NCBI GenBank assembly: GCA_009845425.1
Contig: VXZQ01000002.1
Location: 1 to 64,000 of the forward strand
Direction: 5' to 3'
DNA from: Holophagales bacterium
GTDB taxonomy: Bacteria; Acidobacteriota; Thermoanaerobaculia; Multivoradales; Multivoraceae
DNA: 64,000 nt
Within the stretch, counting starts at the first letter, position 1; every line of letters starts with the position of its first letter. The position numbers and the translations under genes are program-made. This document shows positions 13,141 to 21,823 of the stretch, piece by piece. The notes under the pieces are model-generated. The model did not search any database. It saw nothing but the letters and a program-made list of their open reading frames with translations, and had not been told where the DNA came from.

Positions 13141-14646
13141 ATGGGCAAGGACACCGGCTTCAAGGAGTACGCGCGGGCCGCGGTTCCCTACCAGGATCCG
13201 TTGATCCGGCTGAGTCACTACGGCGAGTTCCTGCAGCCGGTGCCGGAGGAGCATCTCGCCACCCAGGGCGCCCGCTGCATGGACTGCGGCGTCCCCTTCT
13301 GCCAGTCCAGCGACGGCTGCCCGATCGACAACCTGATCCCGGAGTGGAACGACCTCGTCTACCAGGGCCGCTGGCGGGAGGCGCTCCGGCGACTCGAGCA
13401 GACGAACAACTTCCCGGAGTTCACCGGTCGCGTCTGCCCGGCGCCCTGCGAAGGCGCGTGCGTGCTCGGAATCACCGACCCGGCGGTGACGATCAAGAAC
13501 ATCGAGAACGCGATCGTCGACCGCGGCTTCGAGGAGGGCTGGATCGTTCCCCGCCCACCGGCGAAGCGAACCGGCAGGAAGGTGGCGGTCGTCGGGTCGG
13601 GACCCGCGGGACTCGCCGCGGCGGCGCAGTTGAACAGTGTCGGCCATTCGGTGACCGTCTTCGAACGCGAAGACCGTATCGGCGGCCTCCTGATGTACGG
13701 CATCCCGAACATGAAGCTCGACAAGCGGCTGGTCGTCGACCGGCGGATCGGCCTGATGCGGGCTGAGGGAATCGAGTTCAAGACAGGCGCCCACGTCGGC
13801 GTGAACCTCGATGTCGGCGATCTGCGGCGCAACCACGACGCGATCCTGCTCGCCTGCGGCGCCACCGAGCCCCGCGATCTGCCCATCCCGGGCCGCGAGC
13901 TCTCGGGCATCCACTTCGCGATGGACTTCCTGACCGAGCACACCCGCGCGCTCCTCGATGCTGGCCTTCCGGGCGATGGTGCCCATCCCGTCGAAGCACC
14001 GATTCACGCCGAAGGCAGGAATGTCATCGTGATCGGCGGCGGCGACACCGGTGCCGACTGCATCGCGACCGCGGTCCGGCACCGCTGCGCTTCGCTGGTC
14101 AACTTCGAACTGCTGGACCGGCCGCCGGACGACCGGGCGCCCGACAACCCCTGGCCGGAATGGCCGCGCATCTTCCGCGTCGAGTACGCGCACGCGGAAG
14201 CCACGGCCAGGTTCGGCGCTGATCCGCGGGTGTTCTCCGTGCTCTCCAAGCGCTTCGTCGACGACGGCGCCGGCGGCGTCGCCGGCATCGAGACGATTCG
14301 CGTCGCCTGGCAGCGGGACAGCGCCGGCCGTTTCGCGATGGAAGAGGTGCCGGGCACCGAGGAGACCTTCGAGGCCGAACTCGTGCTGCTGGCGATGGGC
14401 TTTCTGGGTCCCGAGGTCACGCTCGGAGAGCAGTTGGGTCTGGCGACGGACGAGCGCACCAACTTTGCCGCCGATCCCGGCCGGTACGCGACCTCGGTCG
14501 AGGGCGTATTCGCCGCCGGCGACTGCCGCCGCGGCCAGAGCCTGATCGTCTGGGCGATTAACGAGGGCCGCGGCGCGGCTGCCCGGATCGACGAGTACCT
14601 GACCGGGGCCACCGAGTTGCCCCTGCCGTCCGATTCAACATCTTGA
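13141..14646 (+). CDS. gltD: glutamate synthase, small (beta) subunit
   Basis: This 501-residue NADPH-oxidising flavoprotein feeds electrons to GltB. The N-terminal domain has two Cys clusters, Cys46/49/54/60 and Cys99/103/107, for low-potential 4Fe-4S centres. An FAD-binding GSGPAG motif is at about 152-157, and a second Rossmann motif IGGGDTG near residue 300 binds NADPH. A late ATG-less FAD contact region is recognisable around [11 protein letters not shown] near the C-terminus. The start follows gltB by 30 bases, with a purine-rich AGGCGGGG as ribosome site. It is the last gene of the LysR-gltB-gltD operon. No clear terminator follows; the next promoter begins 17 bases after the stop. Confidence 0.96.
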   Translation: MGKDTGFKEYARAAVPYQDPLIRLSHYGEFLQPVPEEHLATQGARCMDCGVPFCQSSDGCPIDNLIPEWNDLVYQGRWREALRRLEQTNNFPEFTGRVCPAPCEGACVLGITDPAVTIKNIENAIVDRGFEEGWIVPRPPAKRTGRKVAVVGSGPAGLAAAAQLNSVGHSVTVFEREDRIGGLLMYGIPNMKLDKRLVVDRRIGLMRAEGIEFKTGAHVGVNLDVGDLRRNHDAILLACGATEPRDLPIPGRELSGIHFAMDFLTEHTRALLDAGLPGDGAHPVEAPIHAEGRNVIVIGGGDTGADCIATAVRHRCASLVNFELLDRPPDDRAPDNPWPEWPRIFRVEYAHAEATARFGADPRVFSVLSKRFVDDGAGGVAGIETIRVAWQRDSAGRFAMEEVPGTEETFEAELVLLAMGFLGPEVTLGEQLGLATDERTNFAADPGRYATSVEGVFAAGDCRRGQSLIVWAINEGRGAAARIDEYLTGATELPLPSDSTS

Positions 14647-14663
14647 AGCGGGGCCACTGTCCT

Positions 14664-14692
14664 TTGACGGAGGGCGAAGCGATCTCTATAGT
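14664..14692 (+). promoter_or_regulatory. near-consensus sigma-70 promoter of the Oar-like receptor
   Basis: TTGACG (14664-14669), a 17-base spacer, and TATAGT (14687-14692) make the best canonical promoter in the window. Transcription would start near 14699, leaving a leader of about 140 bases (14700-14839) that ends in the ribosome site GAGGAGA (14824-14830). I see no riboswitch-like fold in that leader by eye. Confidence 0.7.
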
Positions 14693-14839
14693 CATACCCG
14701 GTCCGTGGCATTGCGCGCGAGCGCCCCACCACCGCCACCCACCCGGACAATCGAGAAACCTTCCACGCGTGAATCGCACGCCGGTGAATTCGTGTTGAGT
14801 TCGACGGCGCCTACTCAGACACAGAGGAGAAACCCAACC

Positions 14840-17809
14840 ATGCAGTCGACCCGCCCGCGGGCACGTCTTCTTGCAATCCTCCTGGCAATGACCTTCGCCT
14901 TCCTCATCGGCGGCGCCGGTTTCGGCCAGACCATCACCGGCACCGTCCAGGGCTACATCTCGGATGTCGAGGGCGGCGCCATTCCCGGCGCCACGGTGAC
15001 CGTCACCAACCAGGACACCGGCATCGCCCGCGCCGTGATCTCGGACGCCAACGGCTTCTACAGCGCGAAGGCGCTCCAGGTCGGCACCTACACGGTGAAC
15101 GCGGAACTCTCCGGCATGCAGACCACACAGCAAGCCGATGTTTCCGTGCTTGTCGGCCAGATCAAGGACGTCAACCTGACGCTCGAGATCGAGTCGACCT
15201 CCGAGGTGATCACAGTCACCTCCGAAGCGCCGATCATCGAGGTCAGCCGCTCCGGCGCCGCGAACTACATCGACGAGGTGGCGATCGAGAGCCTGCCCAC
15301 CGTGGGCCGCGATTTCACGGACTTCGCGATTCTCACTCCCGGCGTGCAGCGCGACCGCTCCCGCGGCTTCCTGACGATGGCCGGCCAGCGCGGCATGTAC
15401 AGCGGCCTCTCGGTCGACGGCGCGGACAACAAGAGCACCTTCTTCGGTTACGGCCGCGGCGGCGAGGCGACGGAGAACGACGGCCTGATCGTCGCTCAGG
15501 ACACGGTCCGCCAGTTCCAGGTCATCACCAACGGCTTTTCGGCCGAGTACGGCCGGCACGGCGGCGCCTTCGTCAACGTCGTCACCAAGTCCGGCACGAA
15601 CGAAGTGAAGGGGTCGGCCTTCTACTTCTTCCGCGACGACAGCCTGGCCGAGGACCTGCCGTCCGATCCGCTGGACGACTACTTCGGCAACGACGGTTCG
15701 AGGCCGGTGGATACGTTCGATACCCAGAACTACGGCTTCTCCATCGGCGGACCGTTCAAGCAGGACCGCACCCACTACTACTTCGGCATCGACCAGCGTG
15801 ACCAGGACATTCCCTTCACCCGCTCGCTTCGTACACGCGGGAACAGGGACCTGTGCAGCGCCAGCATGCCCGGTGAATGCGGAACGTACGACCTGATCAT
15901 GCTTCGAGCGCAGACCGAGCCGGCCTTCGCCGCCCTGGTCGATGGCTTCGACGTGAACCCGGACGGTTCCGCCACCGGCCTGTTTACGCGCTCCGTGAGC
16001 AACCAGATCCTGTTCGGCAAGCTGGACCACCAGATCAGCGACGCGAACCTGATCACCCTGCGCGCGAACTGGACCGACTACGAACGCGCGAGCGACTTCC
16101 TGGACGAGGAATCGCTCAAGACCGAGGACACGCTGTCGATCATCGCATCGATGACCTCGGTCGTCGGCAGCCGCGGCGTGAACGAGTTCAGGTTCCAGTC
16201 CGCCACGGACAACCTGGACCGCCTGTCGCTGCGGGTCGGTACCCCGATCGAGGCGCAGGTCCGGTTCCGGTTCGGCTCCCGCGACAGCGTCGGCAAGTTC
16301 GACTTCCTCCCGATCTTCGTCGAGGAAGAGCAGCTCCAAGTCAAGAACGACTTCTCCTACCTGTTCGGCGCCCACGACATGAAGTTCGGCGTCGACTACT
16401 CGAAGGACGATCTGGCGCAGCTCTTCGCCGGGAGCCGGGACGGCCGCTACGACTTCCAGTCCGCGGAGGACTTCCTGGCCAACAACGCCAGCAACGCTCG
16501 CATCTGGTTCGGCGACTCGACGTACCCGAACTACGACGAGACCCAGGCGGCGCTGGCGTTCTACGGCCAGGACAGCCTGAAGCGGGACAACATGACGATC
16601 AGCTACGGCCTCCGGTACACGTCGACGGACAACCCGGACGGCCTCGATCATCTGCATCCCGACGGCCGCCAGATTCCGGACACCGAGAACCTGGCGCCGC
16701 GCTTCGGCTTCGCCCTGGCGCAGGACGAGGGTCGTTCCGTCCTCCGCGGCGGCATCGGGTTCTTCTTCGGCCGGACGCCCACCCTCCTGTTCGCCAACCA
16801 GGTGCAGGCCAACGGCGTGCCGCCGAACTACGGCCGCATCAACGTGAGAGCCGGAGAAAACGGGTACGTACCGCTCGGGACGCCGATCGACAACGAGAAC
16901 CCGCCGCCGGGCATCATCCCCGCCATCTCCTACGTCGACCCCGAGTTCGACGACGCCCAGACGATTCGCGCCAGCGTCGGCTGGGAGCGGGAACTCGGCG
17001 GCGGCTGGAGCGCCGGCATCGATGCCGTGTACGCCGAGGCGACAGGCCTGCAGCGCAACACGGACTTCAACCGGGTCTTCGCCGGCTATGACGAGTACGG
17101 TCGTCCGATGTGGGACGGCCGCAACGAAGGCTGCCCGGGCGTCCCGGGCGCCGAGTGCGCCGAGATCCTCGTGAGGCAGTCGCGCGGCGACTCCGAGTAC
17201 CAGGCGATCACGATCAAGGCGAACAGGCGCTTCACCGGCCGCTACCAGTTCGGCGCCCACTACACCTGGGGCAAGGATCGCGACACGGACTCGAACGAGC
17301 GTTCGGCAACCGGCGTCACGATCTCCGACACCGGCAACCTGGACTATGACTGGGGTCTCTCGAACCGTGACATCGAGCATCGGCTGGTGGTCACGGGCAT
17401 GATCCAGTTGCCGGCCGACTTCCAGATCTCGGGCATCCTGAACTACCAGTCGGGCTACCCGTACACGCTGGTCGACTCCGGTGTCGACTTCGCCTACTGC
17501 AGCTCGGTCGGCTGGAACTGCCCCGACTACCGGGCCGTCATGGGCGGTCTCGTCGTCGGCCGGAACACGGAACGGAACGAGTCGATCCAGACAATCGACC
17601 TGCGGGTCGGCAAGTTCTTCCGCTTCGGCGACGGCATGCGGCTCGATGTCTTCGTCGAGGCGTTCAACCTGTTCGACGAGAACAGCTTCGGCGTCGGTTT
17701 CGGTCAGCGGAACATCCGAAACGGCGTCGTGCCCGACACTCTCGGGATCCCTTCGTTCCTGACGACGAGGCCGCGGCAGTTGCAGATCGGAGGCCGGTTC
17801 AGCTTCTAG
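14840..17809 (+). CDS. Oar-like TonB-dependent receptor
   Basis: This 989-residue outer-membrane protein starts at ATG 14840, supported by GAGGAGA upstream and a clean signal peptide (about residues 1-28, cleaved near FGQ). A carboxypeptidase-regulatory-like beta-sandwich follows (about 30-110), then a TonB-box-like and plug region (about 120-270) with typical LPTVGRDFTDF and SAEYGRHGGAFVNVVTKSGTN patterns. A large beta-barrel ends in the aromatic terminus GGRFSF. This is the Oar/Cna-B-like receptor type abundant in Acidobacteriota. No SusD-like partner is adjacent. Substrates of the family are probably oligosaccharides, peptides or other large ligands; none can be assigned here. The gene is a single unit with its own strong promoter and a strong terminator, which suggests high expression. 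Confidence 0.92.
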   Translation: MQSTRPRARLLAILLAMTFAFLIGGAGFGQTITGTVQGYISDVEGGAIPGATVTVTNQDTGIARAVISDANGFYSAKALQVGTYTVNAELSGMQTTQQADVSVLVGQIKDVNLTLEIESTSEVITVTSEAPIIEVSRSGAANYIDEVAIESLPTVGRDFTDFAILTPGVQRDRSRGFLTMAGQRGMYSGLSVDGADNKSTFFGYGRGGEATENDGLIVAQDTVRQFQVITNGFSAEYGRHGGAFVNVVTKSGTNEVKGSAFYFFRDDSLAEDLPSDPLDDYFGNDGSRPVDTFDTQNYGFSIGGPFKQDRTHYYFGIDQRDQDIPFTRSLRTRGNRDLCSASMPGECGTYDLIMLRAQTEPAFAALVDGFDVNPDGSATGLFTRSVSNQILFGKLDHQISDANLITLRANWTDYERASDFLDEESLKTEDTLSIIASMTSVVGSRGVNEFRFQSATDNLDRLSLRVGTPIEAQVRFRFGSRDSVGKFDFLPIFVEEEQLQVKNDFSYLFGAHDMKFGVDYSKDDLAQLFAGSRDGRYDFQSAEDFLANNASNARIWFGDSTYPNYDETQAALAFYGQDSLKRDNMTISYGLRYTSTDNPDGLDHLHPDGRQIPDTENLAPRFGFALAQDEGRSVLRGGIGFFFGRTPTLLFANQVQANGVPPNYGRINVRAGENGYVPLGTPIDNENPPPGIIPAISYVDPEFDDAQTIRASVGWERELGGGWSAGIDAVYAEATGLQRNTDFNRVFAGYDEYGRPMWDGRNEGCPGVPGAECAEILVRQSRGDSEYQAITIKANRRFTGRYQFGAHYTWGKDRDTDSNERSATGVTISDTGNLDYDWGLSNRDIEHRLVVTGMIQLPADFQISGILNYQSGYPYTLVDSGVDFAYCSSVGWNCPDYRAVMGGLVVGRNTERNESIQTIDLRVGKFFRFGDGMRLDVFVEAFNLFDENSFGVGFGQRNIRNGVVPDTLGIPSFLTTRPRQLQIGGRFSF

Positions 17810-17831
17810 GCTGAGCTTCCTCCAGAAGAAG

Positions 17832-17898
17832 CCACGGCGCCTGAGGCCGTGGTCGAAGACTCAGGGCCTCCCCGGCAACGGGGAGGCCCTTCTTCTTT
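17832..17898. terminator. bidirectional terminator pair between receptor and larA-like gene
   Basis: Two hairpins lie in the convergent gap. GGGCCTCCCC (17864-17873) pairs with GGGGAGGCCC (17880-17889) around GGCAAC and is followed on the plus strand by TTCTTCTTT, a textbook terminator for the receptor gene. CCACGGC (17832-17838) pairs with GCCGTGG (17846-17852) and is followed on the minus strand by a pyrimidine run (CTTCTTCT), which serves the opposing gene. Confidence 0.8.
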
Positions 17899-17910
17899 GT
17901 CCCGCGCCGG

Positions 17911-19185
17911 CTAGGCGGCCACGTAGGGAATCGTCTGCGGACCCTCCGGCAGCACACAGATGCGCGCGTCGGGCCGGGCCGCCACGCACTCGGCGAGCGC
18001 GGCATCGAGGTTGGGCGCCGGCTCGAAGTGAGCGGCGGCAAGCTGGTCCCCGCTCAGCCCGTCCGCCTTGACCAGCACGCGGGCGCGACGCTGGATCAAC
18101 GCCTGGACCTGGACCTGCCACTGGTCCGGCTCGGCTTCCTTCCGGGCCTCGATCTGCTGGAGCAGCTCCTCGGGCGAGCCGCCGCGACCGAGCAGTTCGG
18201 CGTAGCGGCCGTGGTCCGGAATGCCGTCGCTGCACTCGGCCGCGCAGAGGATCGTTCCACCGTCGGCCACCACCTGCGCGGCCGCCGACATCCCCTTGAC
18301 CGCCTGGTAGAGGTTCTGGTCGAGCGGGTAGCCGGAGTTCGTCGTCACGACGACCTCGAACCGGTGGCTGGTCTCCCGCATGGCGATCGGCTTCGCGGTT
18401 GCGCAGGCCCGCCGGTGCATCTCGAAGAGCGCGCCCGCGAAGACGTGCGTGATCCTCTGCTGCCGGTCGAGCAGAACGTCCATGCTGAAGTGCGGCCGAG
18501 CTTCGGGCCGCGCCGCGATCGCCCGGATGTCCGTGTGCATCGGGTTGTCGTCGATGATTCCCCAGGTCGATCGCGGATCGCCGACGCGGGCGGCGTCGTG
18601 CAGGGTGAGCACCGTGTCGAGCCCTGCGAGCCCCGGGGCGACCATCTTCGGGCCGCCCGAGAACCCCGCGAAGAAATGGGGTTCGACGAAACCGGTCGTG
18701 ATCCGGAGGTCCGCCTCCAACCAGTGGCGGCAGAGCCGGGTCGGGACGCCGTTGCCGGTCTCACCGAGGTCGACGAGCCAGGAATCGTCCCGAGCGTCGT
18801 GATTGATCACGCGGCACGAGCCAAGGATGTCGTCGCCCAGCATCGCCTGGAGTTCGGCCGGCGTGTTCGCGCGGTGAGTTCCGGTGGCGATGAGGATCGC
18901 CACGTCCTCCGGCCGGATGAGACCGTCCAGCTCGTCCAGAACCGCGCCCACCATCTCGCGGCGCGGCTGTGCCCTGGTGACGTCGCACACCGAGATCGCG
19001 ACGGTCTGTCCCTGCTTCGCCAGTTCCCGCAACGGCCGCCCCGCGACCGGTCGGCGCAGCGCCGCGGTCAGAGCCGCGGCCGCATCGTCCAGCGCCGGCG
19101 CCTGCACCGGCTCGATGACCGTCGTTCGCTCCCGCGGGACGTCGATCGTGAGACCGCCGCGACCGTAGGCAAGACGCACCCGCAT
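17911..19185 (-). CDS. LarA-like nickel-pincer racemase/epimerase
   Basis: This 424-residue protein belongs to the lactate racemase LarA family (DUF2088), which interconverts enantiomers of 2-hydroxy acids using a nickel-pincer nucleotide. The LarA catalytic and metal residues (His108, His174, Lys184, His200 in Lactiplantibacillus) are present here at His104 (TGTHR), His170 (EPHFFAGFSGGPK), Lys180 and His196, a constant offset of four. Arg71 in DVTRAQP and the later GYPLDQNLYQ-x-x-K motif are also present. The enzyme should therefore be active rather than a degenerate relative. The cofactor genes larB, larC and larE are not in the window. Paralogues act on several 2-hydroxy acids, so lactate is not assured. 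The Ldh-family gene at 20750 could use the same class of substrate. It has its own -10-like box at 19193. Confidence 0.85.
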   Translation of the reverse strand: MRVRLAYGRGGLTIDVPRERTTVIEPVQAPALDDAAAALTAALRRPVAGRPLRELAKQGQTVAISVCDVTRAQPRREMVGAVLDELDGLIRPEDVAILIATGTHRANTPAELQAMLGDDILGSCRVINHDARDDSWLVDLGETGNGVPTRLCRHWLEADLRITTGFVEPHFFAGFSGGPKMVAPGLAGLDTVLTLHDAARVGDPRSTWGIIDDNPMHTDIRAIAARPEARPHFSMDVLLDRQQRITHVFAGALFEMHRRACATAKPIAMRETSHRFEVVVTTNSGYPLDQNLYQAVKGMSAAAQVVADGGTILCAAECSDGIPDHGRYAELLGRGGSPEELLQQIEARKEAEPDQWQVQVQALIQRRARVLVKADGLSGDQLAAAHFEPAPNLDAALAECVAARPDARICVLPEGPQTIPYVAA

Positions 19186-19192
19186 CGTCCGA

Positions 19193-19198
19193 ATCCTA
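19193..19198 (-). promoter_or_regulatory. -10-like TAGGAT of the larA-like gene
   Basis: TAGGAT on the minus strand is followed by 7 bases and then the ATG, consistent with a leaderless mRNA. Confidence 0.45.
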
Positions 19199-19270
19199 CG
19201 CGCCGGCGGGGCGCGGTGTCCGCGTGTCCTCCTCGCCTACCCGCCGCCGAAGCCGGCAGGCCGCCGCGCC

Positions 19271-20665
19271 CTACTCCGAGCCGTCGAGGCGGCGCACCTT
19301 GATGCTGCGGAACGCAACCTCGTCGCCATGGTCCTGCAACAGGATCCTTCCCCCGGGCCACTTTCCGAACCCGTCCCGGCCGGCGAACTTACTCAGGGCG
19401 ATCGCCTCGTCGAGTTCCGCCGAGTTCCGGTCGAACGCCAGGACCAACTGGTGGTTCAGCCAGTGCTCCACGGTGCCGTCGGCGCGGACGACGATCCGCG
19501 CGTGGTTGTAGCGGCCCGGTCCGTGGACGAAGCGCCCTGTCTTGGTGGCCGGCAGCAGATCGTAGAGCGAGGCGAGCGTCCGGTTGCCGTCGCGTCCAGC
19601 TTCCGCATCGGCATGACGCATGTCGTCGAGGATCTGGTACTCGAACGCTATCGCCGTACCGGGAGCCGAGTCGTAGCCCTCGGTGACCAGGTACTTGATG
19701 CCGCTGTTCGCGCCCTCCGTCATCCGGAACTCCAACTGGAGCTCGAACGCGGAGAACGTCTCCCGGGTCACGATCCCGCCGCCTCGTGGTCCGTCGGGTT
19801 CCGAGGCGAGTACCGTCAGCTCTCCGTCGCGCACTTCCCAGCCGGTCGCGGGAAACTCCTGGCGGTAGGCGCCGCGCCAGGCGTCCGTGCTCTCGCCGTC
19901 GAAGAGCAGCTCCCAGCCCAGGGCCGCTTCGGCCTGCGAGAGCTCGTTCGGCCGCGTGTCGACGACGTAGGGAAACGACCGACCGCTTGGCGTCAGGTCT
20001 TCGGTGCGCAACAGGACATTCCGGTAACGGACCTCCAGTCCGCCCTGCTCCGGTCCGACCGAGTGGACCTGCAGGGCGATGAAGCCGCTCGGCGTCATCT
20101 CGTCGATCAAGTAGGTGGCCGGCACGTCGTTCAGCCAGGTGCGGATCTCCGAGCCGATCGCCTCAACGTAGACGTGGTTCCAGTCTCCCTGGCGAAAGGC
20201 CTGGCTCGCCGCCGGGTTCAGGGTCAGCGGAAACAGCCAGCCGCGCCGCGCTTCGTCGTAGATGCCCCCGCTCCAGGCGCGTTCACTGGAATCGATCTCC
20301 ACCTGGTAGCCGTGCACGATGCCGTTCCAGTAGTCCGGGTCGCTGTGGCTGCGGATCTGGATGCCCGCGTTCAGCCCTTCATCGACCTTGAACTCCAACT
20401 GCAGAGCGAAGTCCCCGTACTCCTCCGTCGTGGCGAGAAAGGAGTTCGGCGTCTCGATCACCGCGGTGCCGACGATCGTGTCGCCGTCGAGGACGTACTC
20501 CGCCGCTCCGCCCAGTTGCCGCCACCCCTGCTCGAGGCCGCCGGCGGTCAGGTCGACCCAACCCGAATCAGCCGCCGGCTGGGCGAACCCCGGCATCGCC
20601 ATACAGGCCAGGAGGAACGGGATGAACCGGTACCACGATGACGAGGAGGATGAGGCTTGAAGCAT
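19271..20665 (-). CDS. exported protein with two DUF1080 (3-keto-disaccharide hydrolase) domains
   Basis: This 464-residue protein has a signal peptide (about 1-29, ending GFAQPA). Two DUF1080 beta-sandwich domains follow, about residues 33-195 and 225-460. Both carry family-typical patterns: a FDGES or LTAGG-like opening, IQIRSHSD / IKYLVTEGYD segments and a terminal FRSIKVRRLD. DUF1080 resembles a concanavalin-type fold and is described as a 3-keto-glycoside hydrolase in some members. It would act in the periplasm or outside on sugar derivatives. It is transcribed toward the LarA-like gene, 85 bases away, but that gene has its own -10-like box. It is divergent from the Ldh-family gene. Substrate is unknown. 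Confidence 0.82.
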   Translation of the reverse strand: MLQASSSSSSWYRFIPFLLACMAMPGFAQPAADSGWVDLTAGGLEQGWRQLGGAAEYVLDGDTIVGTAVIETPNSFLATTEEYGDFALQLEFKVDEGLNAGIQIRSHSDPDYWNGIVHGYQVEIDSSERAWSGGIYDEARRGWLFPLTLNPAASQAFRQGDWNHVYVEAIGSEIRTWLNDVPATYLIDEMTPSGFIALQVHSVGPEQGGLEVRYRNVLLRTEDLTPSGRSFPYVVDTRPNELSQAEAALGWELLFDGESTDAWRGAYRQEFPATGWEVRDGELTVLASEPDGPRGGGIVTRETFSAFELQLEFRMTEGANSGIKYLVTEGYDSAPGTAIAFEYQILDDMRHADAEAGRDGNRTLASLYDLLPATKTGRFVHGPGRYNHARIVVRADGTVEHWLNHQLVLAFDRNSAELDEAIALSKFAGRDGFGKWPGGRILLQDHGDEVAFRSIKVRRLDGSE

Positions 20666-20672
20666 GGTGCGC

Positions 20673-20678
20673 AGCTTA
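20673..20678 (-). promoter_or_regulatory. -10-like TAAGCT of the DUF1080 gene
   Basis: TAAGCT on the minus strand is 7 bases before the ATG at 20665, a leaderless-type arrangement. Confidence 0.4.
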
Positions 20679-20708
20679 CCGCCCCCGAAAGCGGCGGGGT
20701 GAGCCCGC

Positions 20709-20714
20709 TAGGAT
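20709..20714 (+). promoter_or_regulatory. -10-like TAGGAT of the Ldh-family gene
   Basis: TAGGAT lies 35 bases before the TTG start at 20750. The leader includes GAGAAGGAG at 20736-20744, so this mRNA looks leadered, in contrast with the divergent DUF1080 gene. Confidence 0.45.
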
Positions 20715-20749
20715 CGCCGCTTCCGACCCTACGGTGAGAAGGAGCGACC

Positions 20750-21823
20750 TTGGAACCGATCGACATTCGCCCGCAGGCGTTGCGAGACGTAGCGACAACG
20801 ATCCTGGAGGCGAGCGGCAGCAACGGCGACGAAGCGCGCATCGTTGCCGACCACCTCGTGCTGGCGAACCTCTCGGGCCACGACAGCCACGGCGTCGGCA
20901 TGCTCCCCGCCTACGAGCGGAGCCTCAGCAACGGAACCCTGAATCCGAACCAGGACGTCGAGCTGGTCCGCGACGACGGCGCCATCATGATGTTCGACGG
21001 CGGCATGGGCTACGGCCAGGTCGTCGGCCGCCAGGCGACGGCGGCGGCGATCGAACGCTGCCGGAGCACCGGCGTCGTCCTGGCGCCGGTCCGCTATTGC
21101 CACCACCTGGGCCGGATCGGCACCTACGGCGAGCAGGTGGCCGACGCCGGTCTCGCCTCGCTCCACTTCGTCAACGTGGTCGGCCACCAGGCCCTCGTAG
21201 CCCCCTACCGGGGTACCGACGCCCGCTACTCGACGAATCCGATCTGCCTCTCGCTGCCCGGCAGCGAGAGGCAGCCGCCGGTTCTTCTCGACATGGCGAC
21301 CAGCCGGATCGCCCACGGCAAGGCGCGGGTGGCCCACAACACGGGCGAGGAGGCGCCGGAGGGCTCCCTGATCGACCATCGGGGCCACAAGACCCGCGAC
21401 CCGGGCGTGCTCTTCCGGCAGCCTGCCGGCGCGCTGACCTCCTTCGGCGACCACAAAGGCTACGGCCTCGCAGTCTTCTGCGAACTCCTCGGCGGCATGA
21501 TGAGCGGCGGCCGCACCGCCCAGCCCGAGCACGAGATGGAGGGCACGATCTGCAACAACATGTTCATGATCGTGTTCGATCCGGACCGGTTGATCCCTCG
21601 TTCAGCGATGGAGCACGAACTCGCCGCCCTGGTCGCCCACGTCAAGGCGTCGCCTGCCGCCGACCCGAACGAGCCGGTGCTCGTACCCGGCGACCCGGAG
21701 CGGGCCAGCCGGATCGAACGCGCCGAAGCGATCCCGGTCGACGCCGAGTCCTGGCGCCAGATCGTCGCCGCCGGCGAGCGGCTGGGAGTCGAGCCCGGCC
21801 GCCTGGAGGCGATTGCGGCTTAG
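20750..21823 (+). CDS. Ldh/malate dehydrogenase-family NAD(P)-dependent oxidoreductase
   Basis: This 357-residue enzyme belongs to the malate / L-lactate / ureidoglycolate / L-sulfolactate dehydrogenase family, whose NAD(P) fold differs from classical lactate dehydrogenases. Recognisable features are the early HDSHGVGMLP active-site segment (about residue 44), the central YSTNPICLSLPG segment, and the GDHKGYGLAVFCELLGG motif (about 232-248). It starts at TTG, supported by GAGAAGGAG 5 bases upstream. It probably oxidises or reduces a 2-hydroxy/2-oxo acid pair in the cytoplasm. The LarA-like racemase nearby could supply the right enantiomer, but the two genes are not in one operon. Its stop overlaps the convergent esterase stop by 4 bases (21820-21823). 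Confidence 0.86.
   Translation: MEPIDIRPQALRDVATTILEASGSNGDEARIVADHLVLANLSGHDSHGVGMLPAYERSLSNGTLNPNQDVELVRDDGAIMMFDGGMGYGQVVGRQATAAAIERCRSTGVVLAPVRYCHHLGRIGTYGEQVADAGLASLHFVNVVGHQALVAPYRGTDARYSTNPICLSLPGSERQPPVLLDMATSRIAHGKARVAHNTGEEAPEGSLIDHRGHKTRDPGVLFRQPAGALTSFGDHKGYGLAVFCELLGGMMSGGRTAQPEHEMEGTICNNMFMIVFDPDRLIPRSAMEHELAALVAHVKASPAADPNEPVLVPGDPERASRIERAEAIPVDAESWRQIVAAGERLGVEPGRLEAIAA

Noticed and set aside
14700..14839. Possible riboswitch in the receptor leader
   Set aside because: I could not find a known conserved core or a clear set of helices by eye.
14558..17380. 940-codon frame antisense to the Oar-like receptor
   Set aside because: Covers the promoter and most of a certain receptor gene; no domain.
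18028..19302. 424-codon antisense frame of the same length as the larA-like gene
   Set aside because: The equal length is coincidence; the larA-like strand has all catalytic residues while this one has none.
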